64,000 nt of DNA from Nocardioides massiliensis (GCF_030811215.1 NZ_JAUSQM010000001.1:2604001-2668000), one strand, 5' to 3'; positions 15,745 through 24,591 are shown, counted from the first letter of the stretch. Program-made: numbers and translations. Notes: generated from the sequence alone by a model not told the origin.

Positions 15745-15817
15745 AGCGGACGACGAGGCTCGAACTCGCGACCTCAACCTTGGCAAGGTTGCGCTCTACC
15801 AACTGAGCTACGTCCGC
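15745..15817 (-). tRNA. tRNA-Gly (GCC)
   Basis: 73-nt cloverleaf: acceptor GCGGACG/CGTCCGC, anticodon loop TTGCCAA with GCC between CAACC/GGTTG, T-loop GTTCGAGCC, U discriminator. First gene of the Gly-Cys-Val cluster. Confidence 0.95.
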
Positions 15818-15871
15818 TTGTCACATCGCGATGCACCCGGCGAGCCGGGCACCCCGTGAGGTGCGAGCAGA

Positions 15872-15899
15872 ACTGTAGCCGAAGCGAGTCGAATGACAA
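15872..15899 (-). promoter_or_regulatory. Sigma-70-type promoter of the tRNA cluster
   Basis: On the minus strand TTGTCA, 16 bp, TACAGT, about 55 nt before tRNA-Gly. Both hexamers are close to the primary-sigma consensus, as expected for a strong stable-RNA promoter. Confidence 0.65.
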
Positions 15900-15971
15900 A
15901 TTTGGGGTCGCGCATGGCGTGGCGACGGCGTACGGCGGCTCCGGAGCGGCGCCGGCGACGATTGCGCGGCC

Positions 15972-15977
15972 TACGCT
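15972..15977 (+). promoter_or_regulatory. -10 element for a leaderless pabC transcript
   Basis: TACGCT lies 7 nt before the ATG at 15985, so transcription would begin at or next to the start codon. No ribosome binding site is visible, which fits leaderless translation. Confidence 0.5.
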
Positions 15978-15984
15978 GCGGGGC

Positions 15985-16821
15985 ATGCGGGCATGGGTGA
16001 ACGGACAGCTCCTGGTCGATGCGCGTGAGCCGGCGGTGGCGATCACCGACCACGGGTTCACCGTGGGCGACGGAGTGTTCGAGGCGGTGAAGGTCGTCGA
16101 GGGCCGGCCGTTCGCGCTCACGCGACACCTCGACCGTCTCGCGTACTCCGCGCAGGGGATGGGTCTGCCGCCCGTCGACCTGGACGCCGTACGCGGCGGG
16201 GTGGACGCCGTGCTCGCGACGGACGCGCCGGCGCTCGGCCGGCTGCGCATCACCTACACCGGAGGACCGGCGCCGATGGGGTCTGGGCGCGGGGACGAGC
16301 CGCCCACCCTCGTCGTGGCCGTCTCCGAGATGCCCGGGCCGGCGCCGAGCGTCGCGGTCGTCACCGTGCCCTGGCCACGCAACGAGCGGGGACCGTTGGC
16401 GGGGCTGAAGACCACGTCGTACGGCGAGAACGTCGTCGCGCTGGCCTACGCCGCCGAACGCGACGCGAGCGAGGCGCTGTTCGGCAACCTCGCCGGCAAC
16501 ATCTGCGAGGGCACGGGCACCAACGTGTTCTATGCCATCGACGGGGAGCTGCGTACGCCGACGCTGGAGTCCGGCTGTCTTGCCGGCGTCACGCGGGCCC
16601 TGCTGCTCGAGTGGTTGCAGGACGCGGGCACCGCGGTGCGCGTCGAAGACGCGCCGCTCGCGGTCCTTGCGGACGCGGAGGAGGTGTTCGTCGTCTCGAC
16701 CACGCGTGACGTGCAGCCGGTGCACCGCCTGGACGATCGGACCTGGGACGTGCCGGGGCCGCTGACTCGTCGGGCTCAGCAGGTGTGGCGCGAGCGGGAG
16801 ACCGTGCAGATCGACCCGTGA
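15985..16821 (+). CDS. pabC: Aminodeoxychorismate lyase-like class IV aminotransferase
   Basis: 278-residue PLP enzyme of fold type IV, by similarity 4-amino-4-deoxychorismate lyase, which releases pyruvate to give p-aminobenzoate for folate. Seen: DHGFTVGDGVFEAVKV near the start, the PLP lysine in GLKTTSYGENVVAL (about residue 150), EGTGTNVF and SGCLAGVTR around the phosphate pocket, and VFVVSTTRDVQPV at the end. Branched-chain and D-amino-acid aminotransferases share this fold, so specificity is inferred. Start at 15985 because a -10 box precedes it; the longer frame upstream runs antisense through tRNA genes. It converges on the SsgA-like gene with a 3-bp gap. Confidence 0.8.
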   Translation: MRAWVNGQLLVDAREPAVAITDHGFTVGDGVFEAVKVVEGRPFALTRHLDRLAYSAQGMGLPPVDLDAVRGGVDAVLATDAPALGRLRITYTGGPAPMGSGRGDEPPTLVVAVSEMPGPAPSVAVVTVPWPRNERGPLAGLKTTSYGENVVALAYAAERDASEALFGNLAGNICEGTGTNVFYAIDGELRTPTLESGCLAGVTRALLLEWLQDAGTAVRVEDAPLAVLADAEEVFVVSTTRDVQPVHRLDDRTWDVPGPLTRRAQQVWRERETVQIDP

Positions 16822-16824
16822 GCC

Positions 16825-17250
16825 TCAGTCGGTCTCGAGCAGGCGTCCGACGAGCGCGTCGAGGTCGAGGTGATCGCTCTCGCGGCCCTGGGGGACCGAA
16901 CGCAGGCTGCGGCTCAGGAATCGCTTGACCTCCGAGGTGCGCACCTGCAGCAGTGCGGAGCCGTCGGGGGAGTTGAGCTCGAGCGCGACGACGGGGACGC
17001 CGGCGTCGTCGACCGCCGGCCACACGTGCACGTCGCCGTCACCGGTCGGTTCCGCGAGCCCGTTGACGAGGAGGTCGCGGGCGAACGTCCAGACGACGGG
17101 GGAGTCGCCCACGGCGAAGCCGGCCGTGACGGCGTAGGGGTCGCGCTGCGGGTCGTACCCGAGGGCGGCCGCGATGGGCGCGAAGCCACCCGAAGGGTCG
17201 ATCAGTTCCAACGAGGTCTGCTGGCGAACGGCTGGGGCCTTGAGTGGCAT
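16825..17250 (-). CDS. SsgA-like sporulation/cell division regulator (SALP)
   Basis: 141 residues of the SsgA/SsgB family, which in sporulating actinobacteria positions FtsZ and cell-wall enzymes; relatives occur in non-sporulating genera too. Conserved segments seen: DPYAVTAGFAVGDSPVVWTF, ARDLLVNGLAEPTGDGDVHV, WP, a LELNSPDGSALLQV strand pair and the FLSRSLRSVPQGRESDHLDL end. The start at 17250 has a strong GGAGGAGG ribosome site. Divergent from the PGPGW membrane gene across 156 bp. Which SALP subgroup it belongs to cannot be told here. Confidence 0.88.
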   Translation of the reverse strand: MPLKAPAVRQQTSLELIDPSGGFAPIAAALGYDPQRDPYAVTAGFAVGDSPVVWTFARDLLVNGLAEPTGDGDVHVWPAVDDAGVPVVALELNSPDGSALLQVRTSEVKRFLSRSLRSVPQGRESDHLDLDALVGRLLETD

Positions 17251-17394
17251 GAGTCCTCCTCCCGAGATAGGTGTCGGGTACCCGCGCCCGGCGATTCCTA
17301 CGCCAATGCCCCGAATCGGAGCATCGACCGGTCGTCGTGGGGGTGACCCGGCTTTCGATCGGCCGATATCGTGAGCACCTGAGCGCAAGCGCCG

Positions 17395-17400
17395 TATGAC
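17395..17400 (+). promoter_or_regulatory. -10 element for leaderless transcript
   Basis: TATGAC 6 nt upstream of the GTG at 17407, which has no Shine-Dalgarno sequence. This supports 17407 over the in-frame ATG at 17437. Confidence 0.4.
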
Positions 17401-17406
17401 GGTGTT

Positions 17407-17979
17407 GTGCACGACACGCGGACAGACAAGGCGGGCATGAGCAGCGAGGACTCGACGAGCGACGCAGCCGTGGTCGCGCGGCCGGGCGACCTGTCACCGG
17501 CTCAGCACAGCGAGCGGGCCGAGACGGTGGAGCCGGTCGAGGCCGTCGAGCGACTGAGTCGCCGCGGCCGCCTCCACGCCCGGATGCACGCCAACCCGGC
17601 GCTCGCGCTGGCCACCAAGATCGGCGTGACCATCGTCGGGACCGTGGTCGTCCTCGCCGGCGTCGTGATGATGGTGACGCCGGGGCCGGGAATGGTCGGC
17701 ATCGCCGTGGGGCTGGCGATCCTGTCGACCGAGTACCACTGGGCGGAGCGCTGGCTGCGCGCGGCTCGCCGCAAGCTGGTCGAGGCAAAGGAGCAGGCCG
17801 AGCAGATGGACCCCGTCGTACGCCGGCGGCGGATCATGCTGGTCGGCCTCGTCCTGGTCGCCGTCGCGGCGGCCGGCGCCTGGTACGTCTGGACCTACGA
17901 CTGGCCGCGGCTCGCGGTCGACAGCTGGGCCTGGTTGCAGGGCATCGCCGGGTGGATCCCGGACCTTCCGGGCATGTGA
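17407..17979 (+). CDS. PGPGW-type membrane protein (TIGR02611-like)
   Basis: 190 residues. An acidic cytoplasmic N-terminus of about 55 residues is followed by a helical pair around IGVTIVGTVVVLAGVVMMV, the hallmark TPGPGM turn (PGPGW in most relatives) with LAILSTEYHWAERWL, and a third membrane helix (IMLVGLVLVAVAAAGAWYVW). The family is common in actinobacteria and of unknown function. It ends 55 bp before tRNA-Val (CAC). Confidence 0.78.
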   Translation: MHDTRTDKAGMSSEDSTSDAAVVARPGDLSPAQHSERAETVEPVEAVERLSRRGRLHARMHANPALALATKIGVTIVGTVVVLAGVVMMVTPGPGMVGIAVGLAILSTEYHWAERWLRAARRKLVEAKEQAEQMDPVVRRRRIMLVGLVLVAVAAAGAWYVWTYDWPRLAVDSWAWLQGIAGWIPDLPGM

Positions 17980-18034
17980 GCCGGGCCGGGTTGGGAGGCA
18001 CGTCCGATCGTGCGCTACTCTCGTCCCCGCACTC

Positions 18035-18106
18035 GGGCGATTGGCGCAGTGGTAGCGCGCTTCGTTCACACCGAAGAGGTCACTGGTTCGAACCCAGTAT
18101 CGCCCA
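18035..18106 (+). tRNA. tRNA-Val (CAC)
   Basis: 72-nt cloverleaf with the same acceptor (GGGCGAT/ATCGCCC) and T-arm as tRNA-Val (GAC) at 15543 but anticodon CAC in loop TTCACAC. CCA not encoded. A TACTCT hexamer at 18016-18021 is a likely -10 box. Intact tRNA with its own terminator. Confidence 0.95.
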
Positions 18107-18117
18107 CCGAGTACAGG

Positions 18118-18160
18118 ACCCCCTCTGATCTGCAAATGCGCAGGTCAGAGGGGGTTTCTT
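18118..18160 (+). terminator. Rho-independent terminator after tRNA-Val (CAC)
   Basis: Stem of 16 bp (ACCCCCTCTGATCTGC with its complement, one G-T pair) and a short loop, then TTTCTTT. The CCTCTGA-CTGC core is the same as in the terminator at 15484, in opposite orientation. It may also stop the convergent alarmone synthetase transcript. Confidence 0.88.
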
Positions 18161-18174
18161 TGTAGCGATGCGCT

Positions 18175-18984
18175 TCAGGGGGAGGGTGGACCTGATCGCG
18201 CTGCGCGGATGCGGAGGAACTGCGCGAGCACGGCGTCGGTGGGTATGGCGGAGCCCCGACGTGGGGGAGCAGATTCCCCGTCCCCATGCACCTGTTGATG
18301 CAGGTGCTCCATGATCGTGTCGAGCTCGGCCGCCGTTCGTGCCGATGCCTCCAGGTCCTTGCGCACTTCCGTTGGCAGGTGATGGTCGTACTTGTAGTGG
18401 ATCTTGTGTTCGAGACTCGCCCAGAAGTCCATCGCGACGGTTCGAAGCTGTAGCTCGACGGTCACGGCGAGGGTCTCGTCCGAGAGGAACACCGGGACCT
18501 GCACCAGGAGGTGCAGGCTTCGATATCCGTTCGGCTTCGGCGCGCTGATGTAGTCCTTGGTCTCCAGGACGGTGATGTCGGACTGGCGGCTGAGCATCTC
18601 CGCGACGCGATAGACGTCGGAGACGAAGCTGCACACGATGCGAAGACCGGCGATGTCCGTGATGGACGCACTGATCGCTTCGAACGACGGGTCGAGCCCC
18701 TTGCGCGAGACCTTGGCGATCAGGGACTCCGACGACTTCAGTCGCGCCGCGACATGCTCGATCGGGTTGTGGGCGTGCAGATGGATGAACTCCAGCCGCA
18801 AGATCTCGATCTTGGTCTTCACCTCTTCGATGCCGAACTGGTACTGGAGCATGAAGCGGGAGAACTCGGCGCGGAGTTGGACGAGATCATCGAGAGACGG
18901 CATTGCGGTCGAAGATGCGTCCTCCACCGTCGTTGGACCCGCGTCGTTGTCGAGGAGATTTGCCGCACCTGCGTCTGATCCCAT
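18175..18984 (-). CDS. Small alarmone synthetase (RelQ/YjbM-type ppGpp synthetase)
   Basis: 269 residues with only the RelA/SpoT synthetase domain, so it should make (p)ppGpp from ATP and GTP/GDP but not degrade it. Motifs: ARLKSSESLIAKVSRKG (ATP binding), SITDIAGLRIVCSFVSDVY, the KPNGYRSLHLLVQVPV nucleotide loop, and VELQLRTVAMDFWASLEHKI with the catalytic Glu. A 40-residue N-terminal tail and an 80-residue C-terminal tail frame it. There is no HD, TGS or ACT domain; the bifunctional enzyme is at 38970. A 215-bp gap separates it from the divergent membrane-protein gene. Confidence 0.9.
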   Translation of the reverse strand: MGSDAGAANLLDNDAGPTTVEDASSTAMPSLDDLVQLRAEFSRFMLQYQFGIEEVKTKIEILRLEFIHLHAHNPIEHVAARLKSSESLIAKVSRKGLDPSFEAISASITDIAGLRIVCSFVSDVYRVAEMLSRQSDITVLETKDYISAPKPNGYRSLHLLVQVPVFLSDETLAVTVELQLRTVAMDFWASLEHKIHYKYDHHLPTEVRKDLEASARTAAELDTIMEHLHQQVHGDGESAPPRRGSAIPTDAVLAQFLRIRAARSGPPSP

Positions 18985-19199
18985 GCAACAACGCTATCCA
19001 GCAACCGGAAAGGCGCCGTATACCGTGCGTGACGGCATGGCAGGGCGAGGGCGCGCAACGGGGGCGCGCTACGCTGCGGGGTCGCCCGTGCAGAGGAACC
19101 GTCCTCGGACTCACGGGTGCTCGATCGTGTACGGAGTGAACGGCCCTGCGTCGCAGTCGGCGCCGGCCCTCACCAGATGAGACAGAGCAGGAGTGCCGC

Positions 19200-19859
19200 A
19201 TGACCGAACTGGTGGCGGCCCGTTATCCCGTCCCGCCGGTCATCCGGACCGCGAACGTCGCCGCCAAGGGCGGTCTCGTGCTGATGCTGCTCCTCGCCCT
19301 GCTGCACCCGGAGTCCGGCAACATGGAGGACAAGGCCGCGGGGGTGCGGGCGCTCGTCTATCCGCTGCTGTCGTTCACGGTGCCCGTCGTCTGGTACGTG
19401 TGGTGGCGCGAACGCTCGTCGCTCCCGTGGCTGGCCGACTTCATGGTCACCATCACGTGCTTCACCGACATCCTCGGCAACCGGATGAACCTCTACGACA
19501 CCATCGTGTGGTTCGACGACTGGATGCACTTCATGAACACGGGCCTCCTCGCCGGAGCCGCGATCCTGCTGACGCTGCACCGCTCCGCCAGCCTCCCCAG
19601 CGTGCTCGAGCGCGCGCTGGCGGTCGGGGCGACCGGTGCCATCGCATGGGAGATCGGCGAGTACTTCGCCTTCATCAGCGGCTCGTCCCACCGGCATTTC
19701 GCCTACGCCGACACTCTCAGCGATCTCGGTCTGGGCGTCCTCGGATCCGTGGTGGCCGCTGTCGTCATCCACCGGTCGTGGCAGCAGGGTCGGCTGAGGT
19801 CGGCCGCGCCCCAGCTCGATGACTGGGCCGGCCGACCTCAGGTCGAGCGCCTGATCTGA
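19200..19859 (+). CDS. Integral membrane protein (DUF2238-like)
   Basis: 219 residues with about six membrane helices, including GGLVLMLLLALLH, LLSFTVPVVWYVWW and LGLGVLGSVVAAVVIH. Conserved polar features inside the membrane part: WFDDWMHFMNTG, AWEIGEYFAF and YADTLSDLGLG, matching the DUF2238-type pattern of unknown function. ATG at 19200 with AGGAG 8 nt upstream. The 215 bp upstream are GC-rich and shared with the divergent alarmone synthetase gene. It converges on the DoxX-like gene with a 15-bp gap. Confidence 0.68.
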   Translation: MTELVAARYPVPPVIRTANVAAKGGLVLMLLLALLHPESGNMEDKAAGVRALVYPLLSFTVPVVWYVWWRERSSLPWLADFMVTITCFTDILGNRMNLYDTIVWFDDWMHFMNTGLLAGAAILLTLHRSASLPSVLERALAVGATGAIAWEIGEYFAFISGSSHRHFAYADTLSDLGLGVLGSVVAAVVIHRSWQQGRLRSAAPQLDDWAGRPQVERLI

Positions 19860-19874
19860 CGTACGCCGAGGCTG

Positions 19875-20351
19875 TCAGCGCGGCGCGACCCTCTTCATGG
19901 CCTTCTTCGAGGCTTTGCGCGAGGCCTTGGCGCCGGACTTGGCCGCGCCGAGCACGCCCTGGCTGAGCAACGTCAGCCCAGCCCCGACGAGCCACACGTC
20001 CTTGGCCACGGAGAGACCTTCCTGGCTCGGGCGGATGCCGTCGTCCAGGGTCATCGAGGGGGTCTTGAGATACATCCCCATCAGGCTGGCGCCGAACCCG
20101 GTCAGCGCGGCGCCCGCCACGGTCGCAGAGACCTTCGGCATGAGCAGGGCGGCGCCCACGCCGATCTCGCTGTAGGCAAGCACCTTGGCGAACTTCGTGG
20201 GCTCCATGTCCTTGAACAGCGCCGGGTAGGTGCCCGCGGCTGCGCCGTGCAGGAACTGGGCCGTGCCCTCGTCGGCACCGAGCTTGCTGATGCCGGAGTT
20301 GAGGACGAACGCGCCGGTGGCGACACGCAGCGGGACGTGGGTCAGGTTCAT
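19875..20351 (-). CDS. DoxX-like small membrane protein
   Basis: 158 residues with a DoxX-like four-helix pattern: RVATGAFVLNSGISKLGADE, where the SGxxKL turn is typical, then AYSEIGVGAALLMP, AALTGFGASLMGMYL and VWLVGAGLTLLSQGVLG. The C-terminal 25 residues are very basic (KSGAKASRKASKKAMKRV) and likely cytoplasmic. Biological role unknown. The 256 bp to thrS contain only GC-rich sequence; I see no T-box or other leader structure there. Confidence 0.68.
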   Translation of the reverse strand: MNLTHVPLRVATGAFVLNSGISKLGADEGTAQFLHGAAAGTYPALFKDMEPTKFAKVLAYSEIGVGAALLMPKVSATVAGAALTGFGASLMGMYLKTPSMTLDDGIRPSQEGLSVAKDVWLVGAGLTLLSQGVLGAAKSGAKASRKASKKAMKRVAPR

Positions 20352-20607
20352 GGCGACTCCTCATCGGAAGTGGATCGTCGACGGCGTGAGCCGTGGGTGA
20401 AGCGCTCGCTCACGCGCGAGCCGAGCTCCGTCGTCACTTCACTGCTGCCCCGACGCGGCGCCGAGCACGCATCGTGGGAGAAATGACTGACACGGGTCGA
20501 CGTCGGCGGCGGTGCCGCAGGGAAACCCGGCGGCGCACGATCGTGCGGTCTCGTTACGATCAACACGACTCGCTTGACCCCCGACCGGCCGAACCAGGAG
20601 AGACCCC

Positions 20608-22629
20608 GTGTCCCAGCTCACCGTCACCGTGATCCGCCCCGACGAGCGGACCGAGCAGACGGTGGAGACGGGCACCAAGGCCTGGCAGCTGTTCGCCGAC
20701 GAGCCCGAGGTCATTGCCGCGCGGGTCTCGACACGCTCGACCGACGATGAACCTGCCCTCCGCGACCTCAGCCACGAGCTGAGCGAGGGCGACCTGGTCG
20801 AGCCGGTCGCCATCGACTCCGCCGACGGCCGCGACATCCTGCGCCACTCCTGCGCGCACGTGCTGGCCCAGGCCGTGCAGGACCTCTTCCCCGAGGCCAA
20901 GCTCGGCATCGGTCCGCCGATCACCGATGGCTTCTACTACGACTTCGACGTCGAGACCCCGTTCACCCCGGCGGACCTCGAGAAGCTCGAGTCGCGGATG
21001 CGCAAGATCATCAAGGAGAACCAGCGCTTCTCCCGGCGCGTGGTCGGTGACGACGAGGCGCGCGTCGAGCTCGCCGAGGAGCCCTACAAGCTCGAGCTGA
21101 TCGGTCTCAAGGGCGGGGCCTCGACCAGCTCGACCACCCAAGATTTTGAAGGTGCCAACGTCGAGGTCGGCGCGGGCGAGCTGACGATCTACGACAACCT
21201 CGACCGCAAGGGCGAGGTCGCGTGGAAGGACCTGTGCCGCGGCCCGCACCTGCCGACGACCAGGCGGATTCCGGCGTTCAAGCTGATGCGGTCTGCTGCG
21301 GCGTACTGGCGCGGCGACGAGAAGAACAAGCAGCTGCAGCGCGTCTACGGCACCGCCTGGGAGTCCAAGGAGGCGCTGGACGACTACCTGCACCGGATCG
21401 AGGAGGCCGAACGGCGCGACCACCGCAAGCTCGGGCGCGACCTCGACCTGTTCAGCTTCCCCGACGAGATCGGCTCCGGCCTGCCGGTCTTCCACCCCAA
21501 GGGCGGCGTGATCAAGCGGGCGATGGAGGACTACGTCCGCGAGCGTCACATCCAGGAGGGCTTCGAGTACGTCGGCACCCCCCACATCGCCAAGGAGGGG
21601 CTCTTCCACACCTCCGGGCACCTGCCCTACTACGGCGAGGGGATGTATCCGGCGCTGGACGTCGACGGCATGGAGTACCGCCTCAAGGCGATGAACTGCC
21701 CCATGCACAACCTCATCTACCGCTCGCGCCAGCGCTCCTACCGGGAGCTGCCGCTGCGGCTGTTCGAGTTCGGCCACGTCTACCGGCACGAGAAGTCCGG
21801 CGTGATCCACGGCCTTACCCGCGTGCGCGGCTTCGCGCAGGACGACTCGCACTCCTACTGCACCCCCGAGCAGGCGCCCGACGAGGTCGCCCACCTGCTC
21901 AACTTCATGCTGAGCCTGCTGCGCGACTTCGGCATCGACGACTTCTACCTCGAGCTGTCGACCCGCGACGCGTCGAAGGACAAGTTCATCGGCTCCGACG
22001 AGGACTGGGCTGTGGCGACCCAGGTGCTCGAGGACGTCGCCCGCGCGACCGGCCTGGAGCTCGTGCCCGACCCGGGTGGGGCGGCGTACTACGGACCCAA
22101 GATCTCGGTGCAGGCACGCGACGCGATCGGGCGGACGTGGCAGATGGGCACCGTGCAGTACGACTTCAACCAGCCCTCGGCCGACCGGTTCAACCTCGAG
22201 TACGTCGCCGCGGACGGCACGCGCCAGCAGCCGGTGATGATCCACTCCGCGAAGTTCGGCTCGATCGAGCGGTTCATGGGGGTCCTGGTCGAGCACTACG
22301 CCGGGGCGTTCCCGCCCTGGCTGGCGCCGGTCCAGGTGCAGGGCATCCCGATCGCCGAGCGGCACAACGACTACCTGCTCGACCTCGCCCGCCGGATGAA
22401 GGCCGAGGGGCTGCGCGCCGACGTCGACCTGTCCGACGACCGGATGCAGAAGAAGATCCGCAACGCGCAACTGCAGAAGGTGCCGTTCATGCTGATCGCG
22501 GGCGATGACGACGTGGAGGCCGGCGCGGTCTCCTTCCGCTACCGCGACGGGCGCCAGGACAACGGCGTACCCGTGGACGAGGCGATCCGCCGCGTGGCCG
22601 AGGCCGTGGCGTCGCGCAGCCAGGTCTGA
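20608..22629 (+). CDS. thrS: Threonyl-tRNA synthetase
   Basis: 673 residues, full-length class II enzyme. N-terminal TGS domain (about 1-65), editing domain with the [14 protein letters not shown] His motif that removes misattached Ser, catalytic core with [20 protein letters not shown] and [12 protein letters not shown]-type segment ([14 protein letters not shown]), and the C-terminal anticodon domain from about 560. GTG start with AGGAGAGA upstream. Followed 7 bp later by the HIT gene, beginning the conserved thrS-HIT-pgsA-acyltransferase-pimA neighbourhood of actinobacteria. Confidence 0.97.
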   Translation: MSQLTVTVIRPDERTEQTVETGTKAWQLFADEPEVIAARVSTRSTDDEPALRDLSHELSEGDLVEPVAIDSADGRDILRHSCAHVLAQAVQDLFPEAKLGIGPPITDGFYYDFDVETPFTPADLEKLESRMRKIIKENQRFSRRVVGDDEARVELAEEPYKLELIGLKGGASTSSTTQDFEGANVEVGAGELTIYDNLDRKGEVAWKDLCRGPHLPTTRRIPAFKLMRSAAAYWRGDEKNKQLQRVYGTAWESKEALDDYLHRIEEAERRDHRKLGRDLDLFSFPDEIGSGLPVFHPKGGVIKRAMEDYVRERHIQEGFEYVGTPHIAKEGLFHTSGHLPYYGEGMYPALDVDGMEYRLKAMNCPMHNLIYRSRQRSYRELPLRLFEFGHVYRHEKSGVIHGLTRVRGFAQDDSHSYCTPEQAPDEVAHLLNFMLSLLRDFGIDDFYLELSTRDASKDKFIGSDEDWAVATQVLEDVARATGLELVPDPGGAAYYGPKISVQARDAIGRTWQMGTVQYDFNQPSADRFNLEYVAADGTRQQPVMIHSAKFGSIERFMGVLVEHYAGAFPPWLAPVQVQGIPIAERHNDYLLDLARRMKAEGLRADVDLSDDRMQKKIRNAQLQKVPFMLIAGDDDVEAGAVSFRYRDGRQDNGVPVDEAIRRVAEAVASRSQV

Positions 22630-22636
22630 GGCGACG

Positions 22637-23209
22637 ATGCGCGGCGAGCGGCAGGGGCAGTCCCAGACCGGTGTGGGGGAGCCCGACGGTCTGGACCGGC
22701 TGTGGACCCCGCACCGGATGGCCTACGTCCGCGGGGACCTGGCGGCCGACCCCGGCAGCAGCCCGGAGCCGACGGAGGAGCCGGGCTGCCCGTTCTGCCG
22801 GATCGCGGCAGCCACCGACCCGGACGGCGACCTCGTGGTGGCCCGGGGGAGCAGCGCGTTCGTGGTGCTCAACCTCTACCCCTACAACCCGGGGCACCTG
22901 ATGGTGCTGCCCTACCGCCACGTCGCGGACTACACCGAGCTCGACGAGGACGAGACCCGCGAGGTCGCGGAGCTCACCAAGCAGGCGATCCGCACGATCC
23001 GCTCGGTGTCCAACCCGCACGCGTTCAACGTCGGCATCAACCTCGGCGCGGCTGCGGGCGGCTCGCTCGCCGCACACCTGCACCAGCACGTCGTGCCGCG
23101 CTGGTCGGGTGACGCCAACTTCATGACCGTCACCGGCAACACCAAGACGCTCCCGCAGCTGCTCTCCGACACCCAGGAGCTGCTCAGGAGTGCGTGGTCG
23201 CGCCCCTGA
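22637..23209 (+). CDS. HIT-family nucleotide phosphorylase/hydrolase
   Basis: 190 residues. The HIT signature HLHQHVVPRW holds the catalytic His; NLYPYNPGHLMVLPYRHVAD is the usual first part of the fold, and GCPFCRI may bind zinc. In actinobacteria this orthologue is described as an AP4A phosphorylase. A 45-residue N-terminal extension contains DRLWTPHRMAYV, also typical. Start at the ATG at 22637, 7 bp after thrS. Its last 26 bp overlap the 3' end of the opposite-strand gene. Confidence 0.88.
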   Translation: MRGERQGQSQTGVGEPDGLDRLWTPHRMAYVRGDLAADPGSSPEPTEEPGCPFCRIAAATDPDGDLVVARGSSAFVVLNLYPYNPGHLMVLPYRHVADYTELDEDETREVAELTKQAIRTIRSVSNPHAFNVGINLGAAAGGSLAAHLHQHVVPRWSGDANFMTVTGNTKTLPQLLSDTQELLRSAWSRP

Positions 23210-24353
23210 GCCGATGCGGGTGCTCGGCGGCTCGCTGCTGGAACGACAAGATCGCGGGGTTCACCACGACCCCGTCACGGATCTCGATGGCACGTGCGAC
23301 AGTCTGGTCGCCCGCCCACGCCTGCGGTCCGCCGAGGACGGTGCGCAGGAACGGCATGAGCGCCTCGCTGAGCTCCCAGGTCGCCGACGCCCAGAGGTAC
23401 GACGGCGTGTGGTCGACGGCGTAGTAGCCGATTCCGTCACCGACGGTGAACATCGGCTCGTCGAAGGACGTGGGTCGTGCCCAGCTGAAGCCCATCCCTT
23501 CGTCGCACGAGACGTCGATAACGAGGCTGCCGCGGCGGAACGCCGGTAGGTCGGACTCGTCCAGGTAGGTCAACGGTTGGTCGGTGTCCTGCAGGGTGCA
23601 GTTCACGACGACGTCGGCCGCTGCCAGCACCTGAGCGACCGGCGCGGGACCGGCGGCGGTGGACACGATCGTGCCGAAGGGTGCGTCGGGCTCGTGCGCG
23701 AAGTGCTTGATGCGCACGGAGTGGATCGGTGAGCCGACCGCACCGACCTGGCGGGTGGTGAGGACCTGGACGTCGTGAACGCCGTGCGCGTTCAACGCGG
23801 TGATGGCGCCGCGCGCAGTGGCGCCGAAACCGATGACCACCGCGCTCAGCGGGCGTCCGTAGGTGCCGGTCGTGCCGGTCAGCGCGAGCGCGTGGAGCAC
23901 CGAGCAGTAGCCGGCGAGCTCGTTGTTCTTGTGGAACACGTGCAATCCAAAGCCGCCGCGTGCGTCCCAGTGGTTCATCGCCTCGAAGGCGATCAGCGTC
24001 AGACGTCGGTCGATGGCGATCTGCGTGGCGATCGGATCCTGCACGCAGTGCGGCCAGCCCCACAGCACCTGACCGGGCCGCAGGGCCTCGAAGTCCTCGT
24101 GCTGCGGCTTGGGCAGGAGCACAACGTCCGCGGCCTCGAGGAGTGCCGGTCGGGGCAGGACGCCGCCGACCAGCGGCGCGAGCTCGTGGTCCGGGATGCC
24201 GAACGGCTCGCCGTACCCCTCCTCGAGCAGCATGGCGGCGCGCAGGTCGGCGTCGATGCGCCCCAGGTGGGCGGGGTGCAGCGGCAGCCGGCGCTCGTTC
24301 TCCATGGACGAACCTCCCACGACGGCGAGTCGCAGCAGGTTCGTGCCTATCAA
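23184..24353 (-). CDS. N5-(carboxyethyl)ornithine synthase-like / alanine dehydrogenase-fold protein
   Basis: 389 residues of the alanine dehydrogenase/PNT-like superfamily. Seen: an N-terminal part with NERRLPLHPAHLGRID, a Rossmann turn in VVIGFGATARGAITALN, and the substrate segment CDEGMGFSWARPTSFDEPMF, which I associate with carboxyethylornithine synthases (NADPH-linked joining of ornithine and pyruvate). Assignment within the superfamily is tentative. The start at 24353 is fixed by ATGA overlap with the small basic gene. Its end overlaps the HIT gene by 26 bp, tail to tail, with no room for a terminator. It breaks the usual HIT-pgsA adjacency. Confidence 0.6.
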   Translation of the reverse strand: MIGTNLLRLAVVGGSSMENERRLPLHPAHLGRIDADLRAAMLLEEGYGEPFGIPDHELAPLVGGVLPRPALLEAADVVLLPKPQHEDFEALRPGQVLWGWPHCVQDPIATQIAIDRRLTLIAFEAMNHWDARGGFGLHVFHKNNELAGYCSVLHALALTGTTGTYGRPLSAVVIGFGATARGAITALNAHGVHDVQVLTTRQVGAVGSPIHSVRIKHFAHEPDAPFGTIVSTAAGPAPVAQVLAAADVVVNCTLQDTDQPLTYLDESDLPAFRRGSLVIDVSCDEGMGFSWARPTSFDEPMFTVGDGIGYYAVDHTPSYLWASATWELSEALMPFLRTVLGGPQAWAGDQTVARAIEIRDGVVVNPAILSFQQRAAEHPHRLRGATTHS

Positions 24354-24484
24354 CGTTTGCGTTTCGACGGCTCAGGCGTGATGGCGGAGTCGGCGGCGCC
24401 CTGGGCGCGCTTGTCGGCCCGCTTCTCCTTGATCGACTTCGTCGCCTTCTTGGACATGGCCTGGCGGGGGGACTTGTCACTCAT
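24350..24484 (-). CDS. 44-residue Lys/Arg-rich conserved small protein
   Basis: Very basic peptide with the core MSKKATKSIKEKRADKR, a wording often met in short actinobacterial proteins of unknown function. Start at 24484 with AAGGAG 8 nt upstream. ATGA overlap with the carboxyethylornithine-synthase-like gene shows the two are co-translated. Divergent from pgsA. Confidence 0.6.
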   Translation of the reverse strand: MSDKSPRQAMSKKATKSIKEKRADKRAQGAADSAITPEPSKRKR

Positions 24485-24576
24485 GGGGGCGCTCCTTGGT
24501 CGGGCGCCTGGATGGCTCCGTACTGCGACCGTACGCCACTTCACCCCGCCGTGCGGCCGGACGAGCTCGGGGGCAC

Positions 24577-24582
24577 TAGCCT
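24577..24582 (+). promoter_or_regulatory. -10 element of the PIM lipid operon
   Basis: TAGCCT 9 nt before the pgsA ATG at 24592; no Shine-Dalgarno box lies between them, so the transcript is probably leaderless or nearly so. Confidence 0.4.
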
Positions 24583-24591
24583 GCTGCCACC

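Noticed and set aside
15543-18106. The two similar tRNA-Val genes as attL and attR of an element
   Set aside because: Both are complete tRNAs with different anticodons, in opposite orientation, and the genes between them are ordinary chromosomal genes.
20352-20607. T-box or other leader before thrS
   Set aside because: No specifier loop, T-box sequence or terminator-antiterminator pair is visible; actinobacterial T-boxes are mostly linked to ileS.
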